NCBI GenBank assembly: GCA_021018995.1
Contig: CM037587.1
Coordinates: 88,595,251 to 88,659,250, forward strand
Direction of reading: 5' to 3'
From: Chloranthus sessilifolius
Taxonomy: Eukaryota; Streptophyta; Magnoliopsida; Chloranthales; Chloranthaceae
DNA length: 64,000 bases
Below the pieces are notes generated by a model, which saw only the letters and a list, made by a program, of their open reading frames with translations, was not told where the DNA came from and made no database searches. Made by a program: the position numbers and the translations under genes. This document shows positions 29,900 through 41,559 of the stretch, piece by piece. Position 1 is the first letter of the stretch; the number at the start of each line of letters is the position of its first letter.

Positions 29900-31258
29900 G
29901 TAGCTAGTAGAGCTTCCCCTTGAAATTTAGCCCCTTTCGTTGCTTTTTATTTCCATTTTCACTAACATTTATTTGTTTTCCTTCATACTCACCCCTACGA
30001 TTCCATCTATTTTTACTTACCCCTTCCGTCATTTACATGCCTTAGTCGATTGGCGGGCCTACTTGTTCATTGTCCTTACTTTCATTTATTTTTGGTCATT
30101 TACATGCCTTAGCCGATTGGTGGGCTTACTTGCGCCTTTACATGCCTTAGCCGTTTGGCAGGCCTACTTGAGCTTTTAAAATTTTTGCAATCATATTCTA
30201 CCAGTGGATGCCGGCCCGTAGATGCGGCACGGGATCATCACAACCTATTTTTGAACCTAAGCAAACTCCCTTTTAAAATTTGAAAATTAAAATTGAATCT
30301 TAAAAGTGAATCCAGAGACTTAATTCAGTTTGCGTTGGGTAGATTTTCAAGGGGGGAACTTAGGCAGCGATATAAACATCCCGGTGCTTAGTATGGCGGC
30401 AGCCCCTAGTGGTGATGATACGGAAAAGTGCCACCCCATCTAGTATCTCAGAAGGCGCTTGCGCCAGAGGTATAAAGGGTGGGTGACCGATCCAAGTACA
30501 AAGCTTAAAACCCTTGGGGAGAGCGCTAGTCATCCCGAATCAACCTTATATCCCTAGGTTCGGAGATGAGGGACCCACTGCAACAAAGAAAATCAATCCC
30601 CGGGAGCATTGCTTCCAAAAACCCAAAAAAATAGACCAATTTCGAGCCTATTGCTGCTATCAAAATAAATATATAAACACTATTTTAGCCTAGCGTATGT
30701 ATTACATACACTAAGCCAAAAATCTCTAGAAACTGCCAAGCGTACCTAATAGATATGCTAAGCCAAAAATTCCAGAAAATTCCTAGCGTATGTATTACAT
30801 ATGCTAAGCAAAATTTCCAAAATTTTTGCCTAGCATATGTAATACATATGCTAGACCTTTCTAGCTTCAGGCAGCTCAAATATGAGGCCTCTTTTCACTG
30901 ATCCCGAGTTCCCCGCTTAGCATTTTAGTACCTCCTATAGATCCCACACATTCTGACACCCAATACGCCCTCGCCAGTCAAAAGAGGCCACCCTCTTATT
31001 GACTTTTTCTGAGGGATTGGGTTGTCGCGTGGATTCCCGTGCCTTCACATAGATCAAAGGATTCCCCTTTGATTCTTTCGAAGCGTGCCCGGGTCCCGCC
31101 GTGGGAAATATTTGGGGCATGAACACCGCCCGAAATGGGAATTCCAAGGCCTTGGAATCCATCATAAAAAGGTTCATTTTTTTTTTGAAAAATAAAAAAA
31201 ATCATCAAGAAAAAATCAAAAATCCAAAACAATATATATAGCTTGTGGTGTCGGCACA
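29900..31258 (+). other. Tat-C 5' leader
   Basis: A 1.36-kb untranslated leader. It contains three tandem CATGCCTTAG(T/C)CG-TTGG-GGGC units (30037-30170), the GGATGCCGGCCCGTAGATGCGGC block, the GAGAGCGCTAG block and a palindromic word array at 30688-30856. It lacks any long open frame. Long structured leaders are typical of Tat elements; this one could serve packaging or dimerisation, which is inference. Confidence 0.7.
30688..30856 (+). repeat. Leader word array of Tat-C
   Basis: Four palindromes with the LTR word (CCTAGCGTATG, CATACACTAAGC, CCTAGCATATGTAATAC), 40-45 bases apart. Because it lies downstream of the primer site, it is in the genomic RNA at the 5' end, unlike the LTR copies placed in U3. 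Confidence 0.88.
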
Positions 31259-34000
31259 ATGGCATCGCCTTACCCTCCGCCATCCCATAGGGGAAGGAGA
31301 AGACGGGTTTTTGGTCCCCACCCGAGGAAATCGTACCCAACCCACCAACAAACCATGTCGTGGGCGATCAATTCTACTTATGTCAATCCTAATTCATCAC
31401 CGTCATGCTCCCTGATACCTTCTCATTCGGAAGAAATTTTCACCTCCATTTCGCCCACCCAACCACCATTTACCCTCACCAGACCCTTTGGTGCACCCAT
31501 ATTTCCTTCCGCACCCATCCAAAATTTGCCCGTTTCCCCATCTCCTTCTACTCTAAATCCGTCCACATCCACCCCACATATACCCCGGGTCACACCCCAT
31601 CCCCCCTCAAATCCAAATAACCCTAACATTCCCCCATCCACATCCGCCACCACTCCAAATTTACCCCATTGTTCCCCCATGTCAAACCCACTTACATCTC
31701 ACTTCCCTACATCCACCCTAGGCACACACATGCCCAATCCATCCACCATGCCCAATTTTCCCCAAACCATACCCAATTTCCCATCTTCCCAACACATACC
31801 CAATTTTCATACATTTTCCCATACCATGTCCAATCCATCACATATCCCCCCATCTACCCAGGTCATGCCTGATTTTTCCCGGGTCATGCCCAATTTTTCC
31901 CATACACCCACCCAATCCATACCCCACATTTCCCCTCTATCAGATGTACCCTTTACATCCACCCCACCACCCAATCCAATGGCCATGATGGATGAGATGG
32001 TTAAGGTCTATACAATATGGAAGGCCTCACAAAGCAGCCTCCCTTATCCATCCCCCACAAACCCATCTCATACACTCCCAAATCTCCATGCCCCTTTTCT
32101 CCAAAGCTCCCATCAACCCCCCATTATCCATACCACCCAAGACCCCAATCAACTATGAGCGGGCCTCAGGTCCCAATGGCCCAAACCCACCAAGGCCCAA
32201 TGGCCCAAACCCATCAAGTGCCAATAGCCCAAGCCCAGTAAGGCCCAATGACCCAAACCAATCAAGGCCTAATGGCCCAAACCCACCAAGGCCCCATGGC
32301 CCAAACCCACCAAGGCCTAATAGACCAAGCCAACCAAAGCCCAATGGGCCAAACCCAAACCTACCAGGGCCCAATACCCCAAGCCTACCAAGGCCCCATA
32401 AACCATACCCAAATCCATCAAGGCCCACACTCGAGAGTCCCACTCTCCCATCCTCCCTCATTCCCCCAGTATCCCACATACCCCCAACGGGCCCCCATTC
32501 CACTCCAAATAATGCACCCATATCATCAGGGCTCTCAACCCAGCATGGGCCTCACACCAAGTATCCATCCCATGCCATCAACCACCCTCAGTCCACCCAT
32601 CAACATGCCTCTCAAACTCATCCCCAAGGATTCCCCCATACGCAGTAGTCCCACCAAGTACCCATCTCACCGACACAGAACCAACAGGATAATCTCACCC
32701 TTCCTCCACCATACATAGACCCATAGTATGAGGAAGATGAGATCAGGAATAGTGGGGCGTATGTAGGGGCATTCACCAGCTTCACCCCCCCCCCACCACC
32801 CCTGATCACTAACCCATCGACAGCCCAAAGTGAATGGAGGCCACCTGTTGAGAGGATGACCCCACCGTCCAAAGAGTCAGTGCTGTTGAAAGAGCAAATG
32901 GACAAAATCAAAAAACAACTGATGAAGATGGGTGGAGCTGAAATCCATGCTACAGACTTTTCTGACCTATTCCTATTTTCAGAGGTCCCCTTACCCCCCA
33001 AATTCAAAGTGTCAATTTTCGATAAATACAACAGCACGGGTAATTTCATTGTACATCTCAAGTCCTACTACAGGGACATGTGCCACTACGGAGGGGATGA
33101 GCATTTGCTCATAAAGGTTTTCTAAAAGAGCCTCGCTGGCCCGACTTCAGGATGGTTCACTTCTTTAGAACCTTCTATGATCAAAATATAGAAAGATCTG
33201 ACCCATCTATTTCAAGAGCAATATATCTACAACATACATATTAAACCCCGCAAGTCAGACCTAGCTTGCCTGAAATAAAAACCTGATGAGACGTTTAGCG
33301 ACTACCTTGGGCAACTGAGAGCATTGGCGGCTCAGATCAGGAACAAAATATCCGACGATGAGCAGATCAAGATGATCTCAAAAAGCACCCCGCCAATCAT
33401 CTCAAATTTCCTAGTGTACTAACAACAGTCCATTTTGCTGATTTGGTAAGGAATGCCAACCGTTGTGAGGATTTGATCAGAGAAGGACATTTGAGCAAGA
33501 ATATGTCCAGTGGGGCCAGTGGGGTTCGAAGGTTCACCGAATAGAGTAATGATAGAAGAATAGGGGCGGATGTACAGATGGTCGTAAATACATGACCCAA
33601 TGCCAGCATACCCCCTTTCAATTTAAGGCAGTACAGCCAGCTCCAGCCAAAAGCGAGTCGATGCAAAGAACCGAAAATAGGCAAGCGGCACAAATGACCC
33701 TAGAACAGAGAAGGGCACATTTGATTGAGTCTTCGCACCACTGGGGAAATCCTTGAATATCTTATTACTTTTTCTGATCGAAAAAGGTTTGGTTACTGCA
33801 CTCCAGCCACGACCTCCACCGAATCCAATCCCAAGGAATTACGGCCCCAATACCCATTGTAATTTCCATCAAGGACTAGGTCACCCAACTGATCACTGCT
33901 TTCCTTTGAAACATGTGATACAAGACTTAATAGAGGCTGGCAAGATCATTCCTCCAGCGCTTCCCCAGGCCAACCAGCACGCCAATATACACTAGGTGTC
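31259..34000 (+). pseudogene. Tat-C gag
   Basis: Tat-type gag in at least three frames. Start: ATG 31259 with a basic stretch (HRGRRRRVFG), then MSWA and RPFGAP, then a long Pro/Ser/Thr/His linker expanded by short repeats (32160-32410). Capsid-like core at about 32856-33420: PPKFKVSIFDKYNSTGN, HLKSYYRDMCHYGG, SLAGPTSGWFTSL and FSDYLGQLRALAAQI. The C-terminal knuckle-like motif CNFHQGLGHPTDHC and LKHVIQDLIEAG lies at about 33857-33940, the usual Tat end of gag. Broken by TGA at 32156, TAA at 33122 and others. A poly-C run near 32787 is a likely frameshift site. Confidence 0.85.
32160..32410 (+). repeat. 24-bp tandem repeat in Tat-C gag linker
   Basis: Eight or more variants of a unit close to AAGGCCCAATGGCCCAAACCCACC, encoding NGPNPPRP in one frame. 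TGGCC/GGCCCA symmetry makes the units partly self-complementary. Plus- and minus-strand open frames here are shadows. Confidence 0.82.
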
Positions 34001-34904
34001 GCTACCACCAAATCCACCAGGTAGAGCTGGCCCAAGGCCAACCATCAGCATGATAGAGGGGGATGATGAGGAGTTTGACCCATCAAAGTACATCTGCACC
34101 CGAGAAGATTTTGTAACACCATGGCATAAGACCAGGAGGATAAAAGCATTGGGGTGGTTGAACCCTTGAATTTATCCAACTACTTTCCCAATCCCACACC
34201 ACCATCAGAACCCTTAGATTTGAGGGTGTATTTTCCATCACTAGCTCCCTTCAGCTATGTCCAAGGTAGTTTATATCAACCATACACAGCAGCTGCCCCC
34301 ACCAATTACCCGATGGCTAATTTTACCCCATATTCCCCTCCAGCACCGATTAACTATCAATGGCCTACACCTATCACTCCACCCCAATACAGCCATTCAT
34401 AATCCCCACTAACCCCATTTGGCCCACTTTTGCTACCTCCCCAACCTATCCAATAGAGGTCAATCAAGTGATGAACACTTATCCCAGTCCACCGGTCCGA
34501 GCATCTTTGAGGCCTCTATCTACTCCCTTCCAAATCTCAGGACTAACCTACGACCCCCATCAGGTCCCACTTAGTTATAATCAGATGGATGTCAATACCA
34601 ATAGCAGCAGAGAAGGGCAGTGGATTTCGTTACCCGATCAGGAAGAATTTCCAAACAGTCAGAAGTACCAGTACCAGCTCAGTCAGAAGAGAAGAAAGAA
34701 CCTATGGTGGTGAACTCCTTCAAAAAAATGGGCCGAGAGCACATACTAGAGACTCAGCTGAAGAGAATGCCAGCACACATCACAGTCTGGGACATGTTGA
34801 TGACATCCCCTCTTCATTTCCAAACTCTGATGGGAGCATTAAAATATGCACACGTGCCTACCCAAGTAACCCTAGACGAAGTGGGATAAATCATTGGGCA
34901 GGTA

Positions 34905-35330
34905 GTGGTTCCTAATGTTATTTCCTTTTCTGATGCCTATTTATCGGATGAAGGAAATAATCATGCCAGACCCCTCAACATCATTGTAGAAGCCAGGAAC
35001 CTGGTAATTCCATTGGTAATAATAGACAATGGATCAACTCTAAATGTGTGCCCTCTGCGAACCGCTACTAAGATAGGGGTAGAGCCCTGTACTTTCAAGC
35101 CAACAAGAACGAGTGCCAGAGGATTTGATAACACGAGAAGAGAGATAATTGGAGAAGTCAACCTTGAGCTCATCATCGGGCCAATGACCTTTCCTATACC
35201 CTTTCAAGTTATGGATATCAAATATACATTTAATCTACTATTGGGGCGACCTTGGTTACATGAGGTCGGAGCAATACCTTCCACCCTGCACCAAAACTTA
35301 GATTTGTGTCAGAGCAGAAAATTGTCACCA
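34905..35330 (+). pseudogene. Tat-C protease
   Basis: Retroviral-type aspartic protease that would cleave the gag-pol polyprotein. The active-site triad appears as IIDNGSTLNV (D-N-G-S in place of the usual D-S/T-G-S, as is normal in Tat), followed by the flap region and the lineage hallmark FNLLLGRPWLHEVGAIPSTLHQ. This part is one open frame; decay is mild here. Confidence 0.88.
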
Positions 35331-35399
35331 TTCATGGTGAAGGACAAGAGGAAAGAGCAAAGGCCACCCACAACATTGAGAACCCCAAAGTTTTGGATG

Positions 35400-35760
35400 T
35401 GTCACACATGTTCGAAGACACTCACCTCCATAGCTTTCAATATGATGTATCAACGGTAATCCATGAACCCCTCAAAAGGATCATGTTTAAGACCAGTGGT
35501 GGATGGGTCACAGCCGTAGCTATGCTCCAGAAATGGGGCTATCAGAAAGGTAAGGGATTGGGACCACAATTGCAAGGACGGAAGGACCCGGTTAAAGCCA
35601 ATGGCGGGTAGTGGATCAGATTCGGCCTAGGCTACAGGCTTACTAAAGAGGAGGTCTAGGAGGCCAAGGAAAAGGCCCGAACCATTATGCTGCAAAAGCT
35701 CGAGGAATTGACCTGGAATAGGAATCACGTCTGTGGCCTCACATCCGAAGTACATTCATG
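35400..35760 (+). pseudogene. Tat-C G-patch domain between protease and RT
   Basis: MLQKWGYQKGKGLGPQLQG with following RFGLGY, a clear G-patch signature (GY-x2-GxGLG-x4-G), normally an RNA-binding module or helicase cofactor. It lies in the frame offset from the protease at 35306-35611, then stops (TAG 35609-35611) and continues with RFGLGYRLT. In betaretroviruses a G-patch sits at the protease C-terminus; the position here is comparable. Its presence in Tat pol is, to my memory, known but not well studied. Confidence 0.85.
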
Positions 35761-36285
35761 AGCACTGGGCTCCTAAAAATTGATCAAGATGGGGCAACAG
35801 AGCTAACTTCACACAAGCCGATAGCGCCGATCCACCCAACCAATCCCCAAATCATCCCTCCTAATTTTGAAGTAGACCTGGCCTCCTTGTCCCTTTTCGA
35901 GGAGTTTCCCATACCTATACAGTCCTCCCCTATGGTAAACCACCATCGAACTATGCTGGCGTTTGAGGACAATGTCCTGTACAAGCCCAGAATAAACATG
36001 ACGAAGGCTGACTCCAAAAAGCCGTATCAATTAGCCTCCTCCATCCGAGCAGGTAAAGGGGCGACATCGTAGTTAAGGAATTGGACATCAATGCTCCTAA
36101 CTCTGGAAGCATCGTGTGGTCGTAAGTACTGCACTGGCTTCCCAAAAAAAAAACAACCTATAAAAAGTTAGGTGAGCCCTTGGCAGGCAATACCATGTGT
36201 ACATAGGGACTCGCCTTGCTAAGGGCCCATTTTCGAAGAGAAGGAAAAATCCAAAAAAATAGAAAAAATACAAAATCCAAAAATA

Positions 36286-38337
36286 TTGCCTTTCAAAATT
36301 CTTGAGAAAATCAAAGAAAAAGGTGCCTTAATAGAAAAGCTTGTCCCACATGAAAGTGACCCCTTTCCTGTAGAAATACAAGAAGAGGTAGGAGTCACAA
36401 GTCTAGATGAGGAAATCCCAACCAAGGAGCTCCCCAATGAGCTCCTTAAACGGTTCACCGATTTTGGGCATGGCCCTACGCCGATTGTGGAAGAAACATA
36501 GGACATCAATCTAGGGACCGAGGAGATTCCTAGAATTACCAAGATCAGAACGTCGCTATCTCCCGAGGAAAGAAAAAGCCTAATTGATTTCCTTCGATCA
36601 TACCAAGACGTCTTCACATGGTCATATGAGGATATGACTAGTTTGGACACCGATTTGGTCGAGCATGAGCTGCCCCTATATTCGGATGTCAGGCCGGTCA
36701 AGTACACGTTAAGACATCTCCGGCTTGAGTGGATGCTGAAAGTGAAAGATAAAGTTATCAAACAGTACGATGTGGGATTTCTCATGGTCTCAAGGTACCC
36801 ACAATGGCTAGCCAATATTGTTCCTATACCGAAGAAAGATGGAACGGTTCGCATGTGCATTGACTTCAGAAACCTGAATAACGCGAGCCCGAAGGATGAC
36901 TTCCCATTACCACACATCGACACCTTGGTCGATGACACTGTGGGACATGGGATGCTCTCATTTATGGATGGATTCTTTAGATACAATCAAATCAAGATGG
37001 TCGAAGCTGACCGAGAGAAGACAGCATTCATTATCCCGTGGAGAACTTTCTACTATTGAGTCATGCCATCCGGGTTGAAGAATGCCAGCTCAACATACCA
37101 AAGGGCGATAACAGCACTCTTCCATGATATGCTACACCTAGAGATTGAGGTGTACGTTGAAGACATGATTGCCAAGTCACCAGAGAGAAGTGACCATCTA
37201 ATAAATCTCCAAAAGCTATTTGAGAGGATGAGAAAATACAGGTTGCATATGAACCCTCAGAAATATGCATTTGGTGCCATGTCAGGAAAATTGTTGGGCT
37301 TCATTACCAGTAGAAGGGGAATCGAGGTTGACCCAATCAAGGTGAAAGCTATCATCAAAATGCCACTGCCATCTACCAAAAAAGAAGTCAAAGGTTTCTT
37401 GGGCAAAATACAGTACATCAGTCGATTCATTGCACAGCTAACTCCTATCTGCACACCAATCTTCAAGCTACTAAGGAAAGATTCACCAGTCAAATGGAAT
37501 GATGACTGTCAGGCAGCATTTGATAAAATTAAAAGTTATCTCCTCAACCCACCGATGTTGGTACCACTCGAATCAGGGAGACCACTCTTAATGTACCTCT
37601 CCACAACAGAAGTTTCGATGGGATGCGTCCTAAGGCAGCATGATGAGACGGGAAGGAGAGAGTAAGCCATCTAATACCTGAGTAAGAAATTCACTAATTA
37701 CGAGACACGTTATTCTCATATGGAGAAAGCATGCCTAGCTCTCATATGGGCTACACAGAGGATTCGTCACTACTTCCTCTCTCAGGCAGTACTCCTTCTG
37801 GCGTGAATGGATCCATTGACATACCTATTCAAAAAGCCAGCTCTCACTGAGCGAACCGCACGTTGGTGACTGCTTTTATCAGAATTTAACATCACATATG
37901 TCACTCAGAATTCAATCAAGGGACAAGCACTCGCTCATCATCTTGTCAAGAATCCCTTACCCGATTATGAGCCTCTAAGAACTGAATTCCTTGATGAAGA
38001 CATCTTATTAATGACAGAGGAGGATACAAAGGAGACAGAGGAGTCCTGGGTAATGTATTTCGATGGCATAGCAAATGCCAAAGGTCAAGGAGTTGGTGTT
38101 ATTCTGATTTCGCCAAAAGGATCTCATGTACCAGTCTCCATTAAACTGGGCTTCCCATGCACAAACAACATGGCAGAATACGAAGCCTGTGCAGCCGGCT
38201 TACAAACAGCACTAGACCTGAATGTAACGCATCTCAGGGTATTTGGCGACTCACAATTGATTATATGCCAGGCCAACGGAGTTTGGAAGACGAAGGTTGA
38301 AAAACTGATCCCATACCATGAGCCCTCGAGGATATGA
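36286..38337 (+). pseudogene. Tat-C reverse transcriptase, RNase H and second RNase H
   Basis: One reading frame from 36286 to 38337 broken by stops at about 36499, 37057, 37663, 37672, 37804 and 37867, several explicable as CAA-to-TAA or TGG-to-TGA. RT motifs in order: LANIVPIPKKDGTVRMCIDF, DDFPLPHIDTLVD, FMDGFFRYNQIKM, VMPSGLKNA and YVEDMIAKS. The catalytic YVDD box reads YVED, so one metal-binding aspartate is a glutamate. The connection and first RNase H follow (GFLGKIQYISRFI; EKACLALIWA). The second RNase H at 38047-38330 has YFDGIAN, NNMAEYEACAAGL and RVFGDSQLI, the archaeal-type domain diagnostic of Tat elements, with its acidic residues present. Confidence 0.9.
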
Positions 38338-38339
38338 TA

Positions 38340-38639
38340 GCATGCTTCAAAGATGTTACCTTCTCCTATGTCCCACGTGCGAGAAACCGCTTTGCCGATG
38401 TGCTAGCAACATTGGCATCAACGGTCAAAATTTCGTATGGTGTTGATATGAAGCCGATCATGATTGAGCAAAGAAATGAACCTGCTTTCTGCATCTAGAT
38501 TGAGGGACCCCCAAAGTTAGATAATGAGCCTCCATGGTTCTCAGATATCAAGAATTTCCTTGAAACTCGAACTTTCCCCGAGGAGACAGGCGAACCATCC
38601 AATGTTTAACAGCCAATTACATCATCTGCGACGAGTGCC
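38340..38639 (+). pseudogene. Tat-C RNase H-integrase connection
   Basis: Remains of the end of the second RNase H (ARNRFADVLATLAS at about 38380-38420) and the linker to integrase, in a frame shifted from 36286-38337. It contains several stops. Confidence 0.7.
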
Positions 38640-39785
38640 TCTACAAGTGATCGGATAATAACATCTTGCTCAGGTGCCTAACTGAAGGTGAGGCGACCAA
38701 CATCATGAGAGAAATCCATGAAGGAGTATGCGGAGCCCATGTTAATGGACACATGCTCACCAAAAAGATCCTATGGAAAGGGTATTTCTTGACTACAATG
38801 GAAACGGACTATTACAAACACGTGCAGAAGTGCTACAAATGCTAAGAATACTCTAGTCTGATATATGCTCCTGCCATAGATCTACACAGCATGACCACTC
38901 CTTAGCCATTTTCCACATGGGACCTCGACGTCATCGGAAAGATCAATCCGAAAGCATCGAATGAGCATCAATTCATCCTCGTCGCTATTGAATACTTCAC
39001 CAAGTGGGTAGAAGCAGCATCTTACACAAATATCATAACCAGTCATGTCGAGAAGTTCCTCAAGAATAACATTGTTTGTCGATTCGGTGTACTCAAGGAC
39101 ATCATCATGGACAATGGCACTAACTTTACAAACAAGTGCATTAGGGCCTTCTGTAAGCAATATAAAATTAAATATCATCACTCATCAATATATCGGCTGC
39201 AAACCAATGGTGCCGTAGAAGCTGCTAACAAGACAGTTGTCTGCATCCTTGAGAAGATGGTCATCACCTATCGAGATTGGCGCAAAATGTTATTATTCGT
39301 ACTATGGGCTTATCGAACGTCGATCCATACCGGTAGAGGGGCAACACCATTCTCCCTTGTGTATGGAACTGAGATCATGCTACCAGTTGAGGTTGAAGTG
39401 CCTTCACTCCGTATTCTCACCGAATCTGGTCTACCAAAAGTTGAAAAAGAGAGGTCCCATTTTGAGCAGCTGAACCTGCTCAATGAGAAATGGCTCCTAG
39501 CCTTGTATCATACCCAGGCCTATTAGAGAAGGATCGTACGTGCTTACAACAAACGTGTTCGCATTCAAGATTTGAATGTGGGTGATACTGTACTCAAGAA
39601 AATCTTTCCTTCTCTCCATGCCAATCCAAGGGGGAAATCAAACCCAACTGGGAAGGGCCCTTCGTCATCCGAGAAGTACTCCCAAGATACGCAAGCCGCC
39701 TCACCACCATGGATAGAGATCACTTTCCTGAGCCCATCAATGCTGGATACGTACACCGATTCTACTCCTAGTCTCTGTGGCAAGG
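38640..39785 (+). pseudogene. Tat-C integrase
   Basis: DDE integrase, which would insert the cDNA. The zinc finger is visible as HEGVCGAHVNGH and HVQKCYKC (HHCC, about 38715-38845, a stop just after the second cysteine pair). The catalytic core has WDLDVIGKI (first Asp), IIMDNGTNF (second Asp) and NGAVEAANK (Glu), then WRKMLLFVLWAYRTSIHTG and the GATPFSLVYGTEIMLPVEVE block. The end at about 39565-39785 (LNVGDTVLKK) is broken by a frameshift. TAG at 39523 and TAA at 38844 interrupt it. The DDE residues are all present. Confidence 0.88.
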
Positions 39786-40404
39786 TAAATACTAATAAAA
39801 ATAGATACGTGACTGCTTAATGACCCCATAAAAGAGGCCATCATTTTAAAGCCAAGTGGCCAAAAAGTGTCCCTAAACATTCATACCCTTTGATACACCT
39901 ATTGAGTCATGATCCTTTCTTTTATACAAACCCCTCCCTTGAAAAGAAAAAGAAAAAGTGTATATACCAAACAAACAAAAATAAAGAGTTACCATCAAAT
40001 CCAAAAAAATTGGAAAAGCAAATACCCCAAAAAGAAATTGTCTGAAAAGAAAAAGAATAAAAAAATATGAAAAAGAAAAAGTGGGGCATCTACAGTCAAA
40101 ACCCCCCAAGGAAGAAGAGTATTATGGCAACCAGAACCCAACCAAGGAAACCTTTTAACCCTAGAAAACCTTCAAAATTCCTAACCTATCCCTTTCAAAC
40201 CCATAGCCAAGATACATCCCTAAAGAAAGCCATCTTTAAGGTCTATGAGTAGTCACAATATCCGTTGAGTCAGCACAAGCTAAGTTCTGAGACAACAAAA
40301 GAGCTCCATCCAGCCGGCTATGACGGAGTCGACGTCCATGTTGCGGTCTTTTTGAGAAAGTGAATAAAAGAAAAAAAAAAATACTAGCTCAAAGTAAAAA
40401 GGAC
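39786..40404 (+). other. Tat-C post-integrase region, purine-rich
   Basis: Untranslated region with long A/G-rich stretches (AAAAAGAAAAAG repeats, 39945-40080). It matches the minus-strand Tat-F tail at about 63400-64000. No coding signature. Confidence 0.6.
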
Positions 40405-40590
40405 ATGGTAAAAACTCGAAAGGGTGCCATGGGTAAAAACAGCGAACTTGTTCAGACCAGGTGAAAACCTGAAAAGGTGCGTGGGGTAAAAATGCAAACC
40501 CATGGACATAGTGAAAACCTGAAAGGGTGCTACGGGTAAAAAAGAGCGTAACAACGGGCATGGCGAAAACCTGTCTTAGGCGCTGGGAAT
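40405..40590 (+). repeat. Tandem repeat of about 60 bp in Tat-C 3' region
   Basis: Four units sharing GAAAACCTGAAAGGGTGC, then GGGTAAAAA. Orthologous, differently decayed units are present on the minus strand in Tat-F at about 63165-63320. Confidence 0.8.
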
Positions 40591-40916
40591 AAAAAAGAAA
40601 AAAAATATGCGTTCAAAAGAAAGGAAAGAAATTGGATGCTCTATTGGCTCTAGTTCCATTGCTCTGGTCTTCGTATGGGCCGTTCATGTTAGCTCAAATC
40701 GGATCTTGGTCAAGTGTGTTTTTGGACCGCACCGTCAAATGTATGACCCGCAGTAAGGATAAAAGGTTAATTTGGTCCAAAGGGATGGACATTCCGATCT
40801 TGGTAAAAAAGCTGAATCACACTTAGGTCCTACTACATGAATGGGTTCGGCTATGCTCAGAATGGGACTCATCATTGAGGCATCAAACAAATGAAAAAAG
40901 GAGAGGACCCCACTGT

Positions 40917-41285
40917 GCAAAAGATAATAAATTTTTCTTTCCCATTTTTAGGCCAGCACTGTGCACACCCCACTCCAGGATGATTGGTTTGATGACCGAA
41001 AAGACCACATTTGCAAAAGATAATAAGTTTCCCTTTCCCATTTTTTAGGCCAGTACTGTGCACACCCCACTCCGGGATGATTAGTTTGATGACCGGAAAG
41101 ACCACATTTGCAAAAGATAATAAATTTTCCTTTCCCATTTTTAAGCTAGCACTGTGCACACCCCACTCCTGGATGATTGGTTTGATGACCGGAAAGACCA
41201 CATTTGCAAAAGATAATAAATTTCCCTTTCCCATTTTCGGGTCGGCACTATGTGAACCACACCCCAAAAGGATGATCGACATAAT
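40917..41285 (+). repeat. 95-bp tandem repeat in Tat-C 3' region
   Basis: About 3.8 copies with starts near 40917, 41012, 41108 and 41203, each running GCAAAAGATAATAA, then TTTCCCATTTT, GCCAGCACTGTGCACACCCC and GATGATTGGTTTGATGACCG. Copies differ at only a few positions; the last is more diverged and truncated. Satellite-like arrays in the 3' untranslated region are a known trait of Tat/Ogre elements. Confidence 0.88.
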
Positions 41286-41559
41286 ACCCAGTTTCCCCCT
41301 TTACAAAAACAGAGAAAGATAGAATCTATGTAAAATAATAGATTTTCCTTTTCCATTTACATGTCTATACTATACTTGCACCACATCTTAAAAAATAACC
41401 TGTGTAATGCCTTGCGTACCTTTTTTTTTACAAAAGTGAAAAGCAATAAAAAAAGAAGAAAAAAAAACATGAAGAAAGTATATATACCCAAAAAAATCTA
41501 ATAGGGGTTCTTATGCCCCTTCCTATGGTAGTTTGATCTATGTAAAAGGTATGTGCAGG

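Noticed and set aside
31423-31680. Minus-strand glycine-rich frame, and similar ones at 32153-32521 and 10128-10433
   Set aside because: Reverse-complement shadows of proline-rich gag or extra-ORF linkers (Pro codons read as Gly on the other strand).
36219-36986. Long minus-strand open frame (255 codons) opposite Tat-C RT
   Set aside because: Antisense shadow of the RT frame, which has clear motifs; no conserved features in the antisense reading.
39873-40109. Hydrophobic Phe/Leu-rich minus-strand frame that could look like a membrane protein
   Set aside because: It is the reverse complement of an A/G-rich untranslated tract; composition alone explains it.
41011-41322. Plus- and minus-strand open frames across 40872-41322 as a repeat protein
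   Set aside because: They arise because the 95-bp unit is tandemly repeated with few stops; both strands are open, no known motif.
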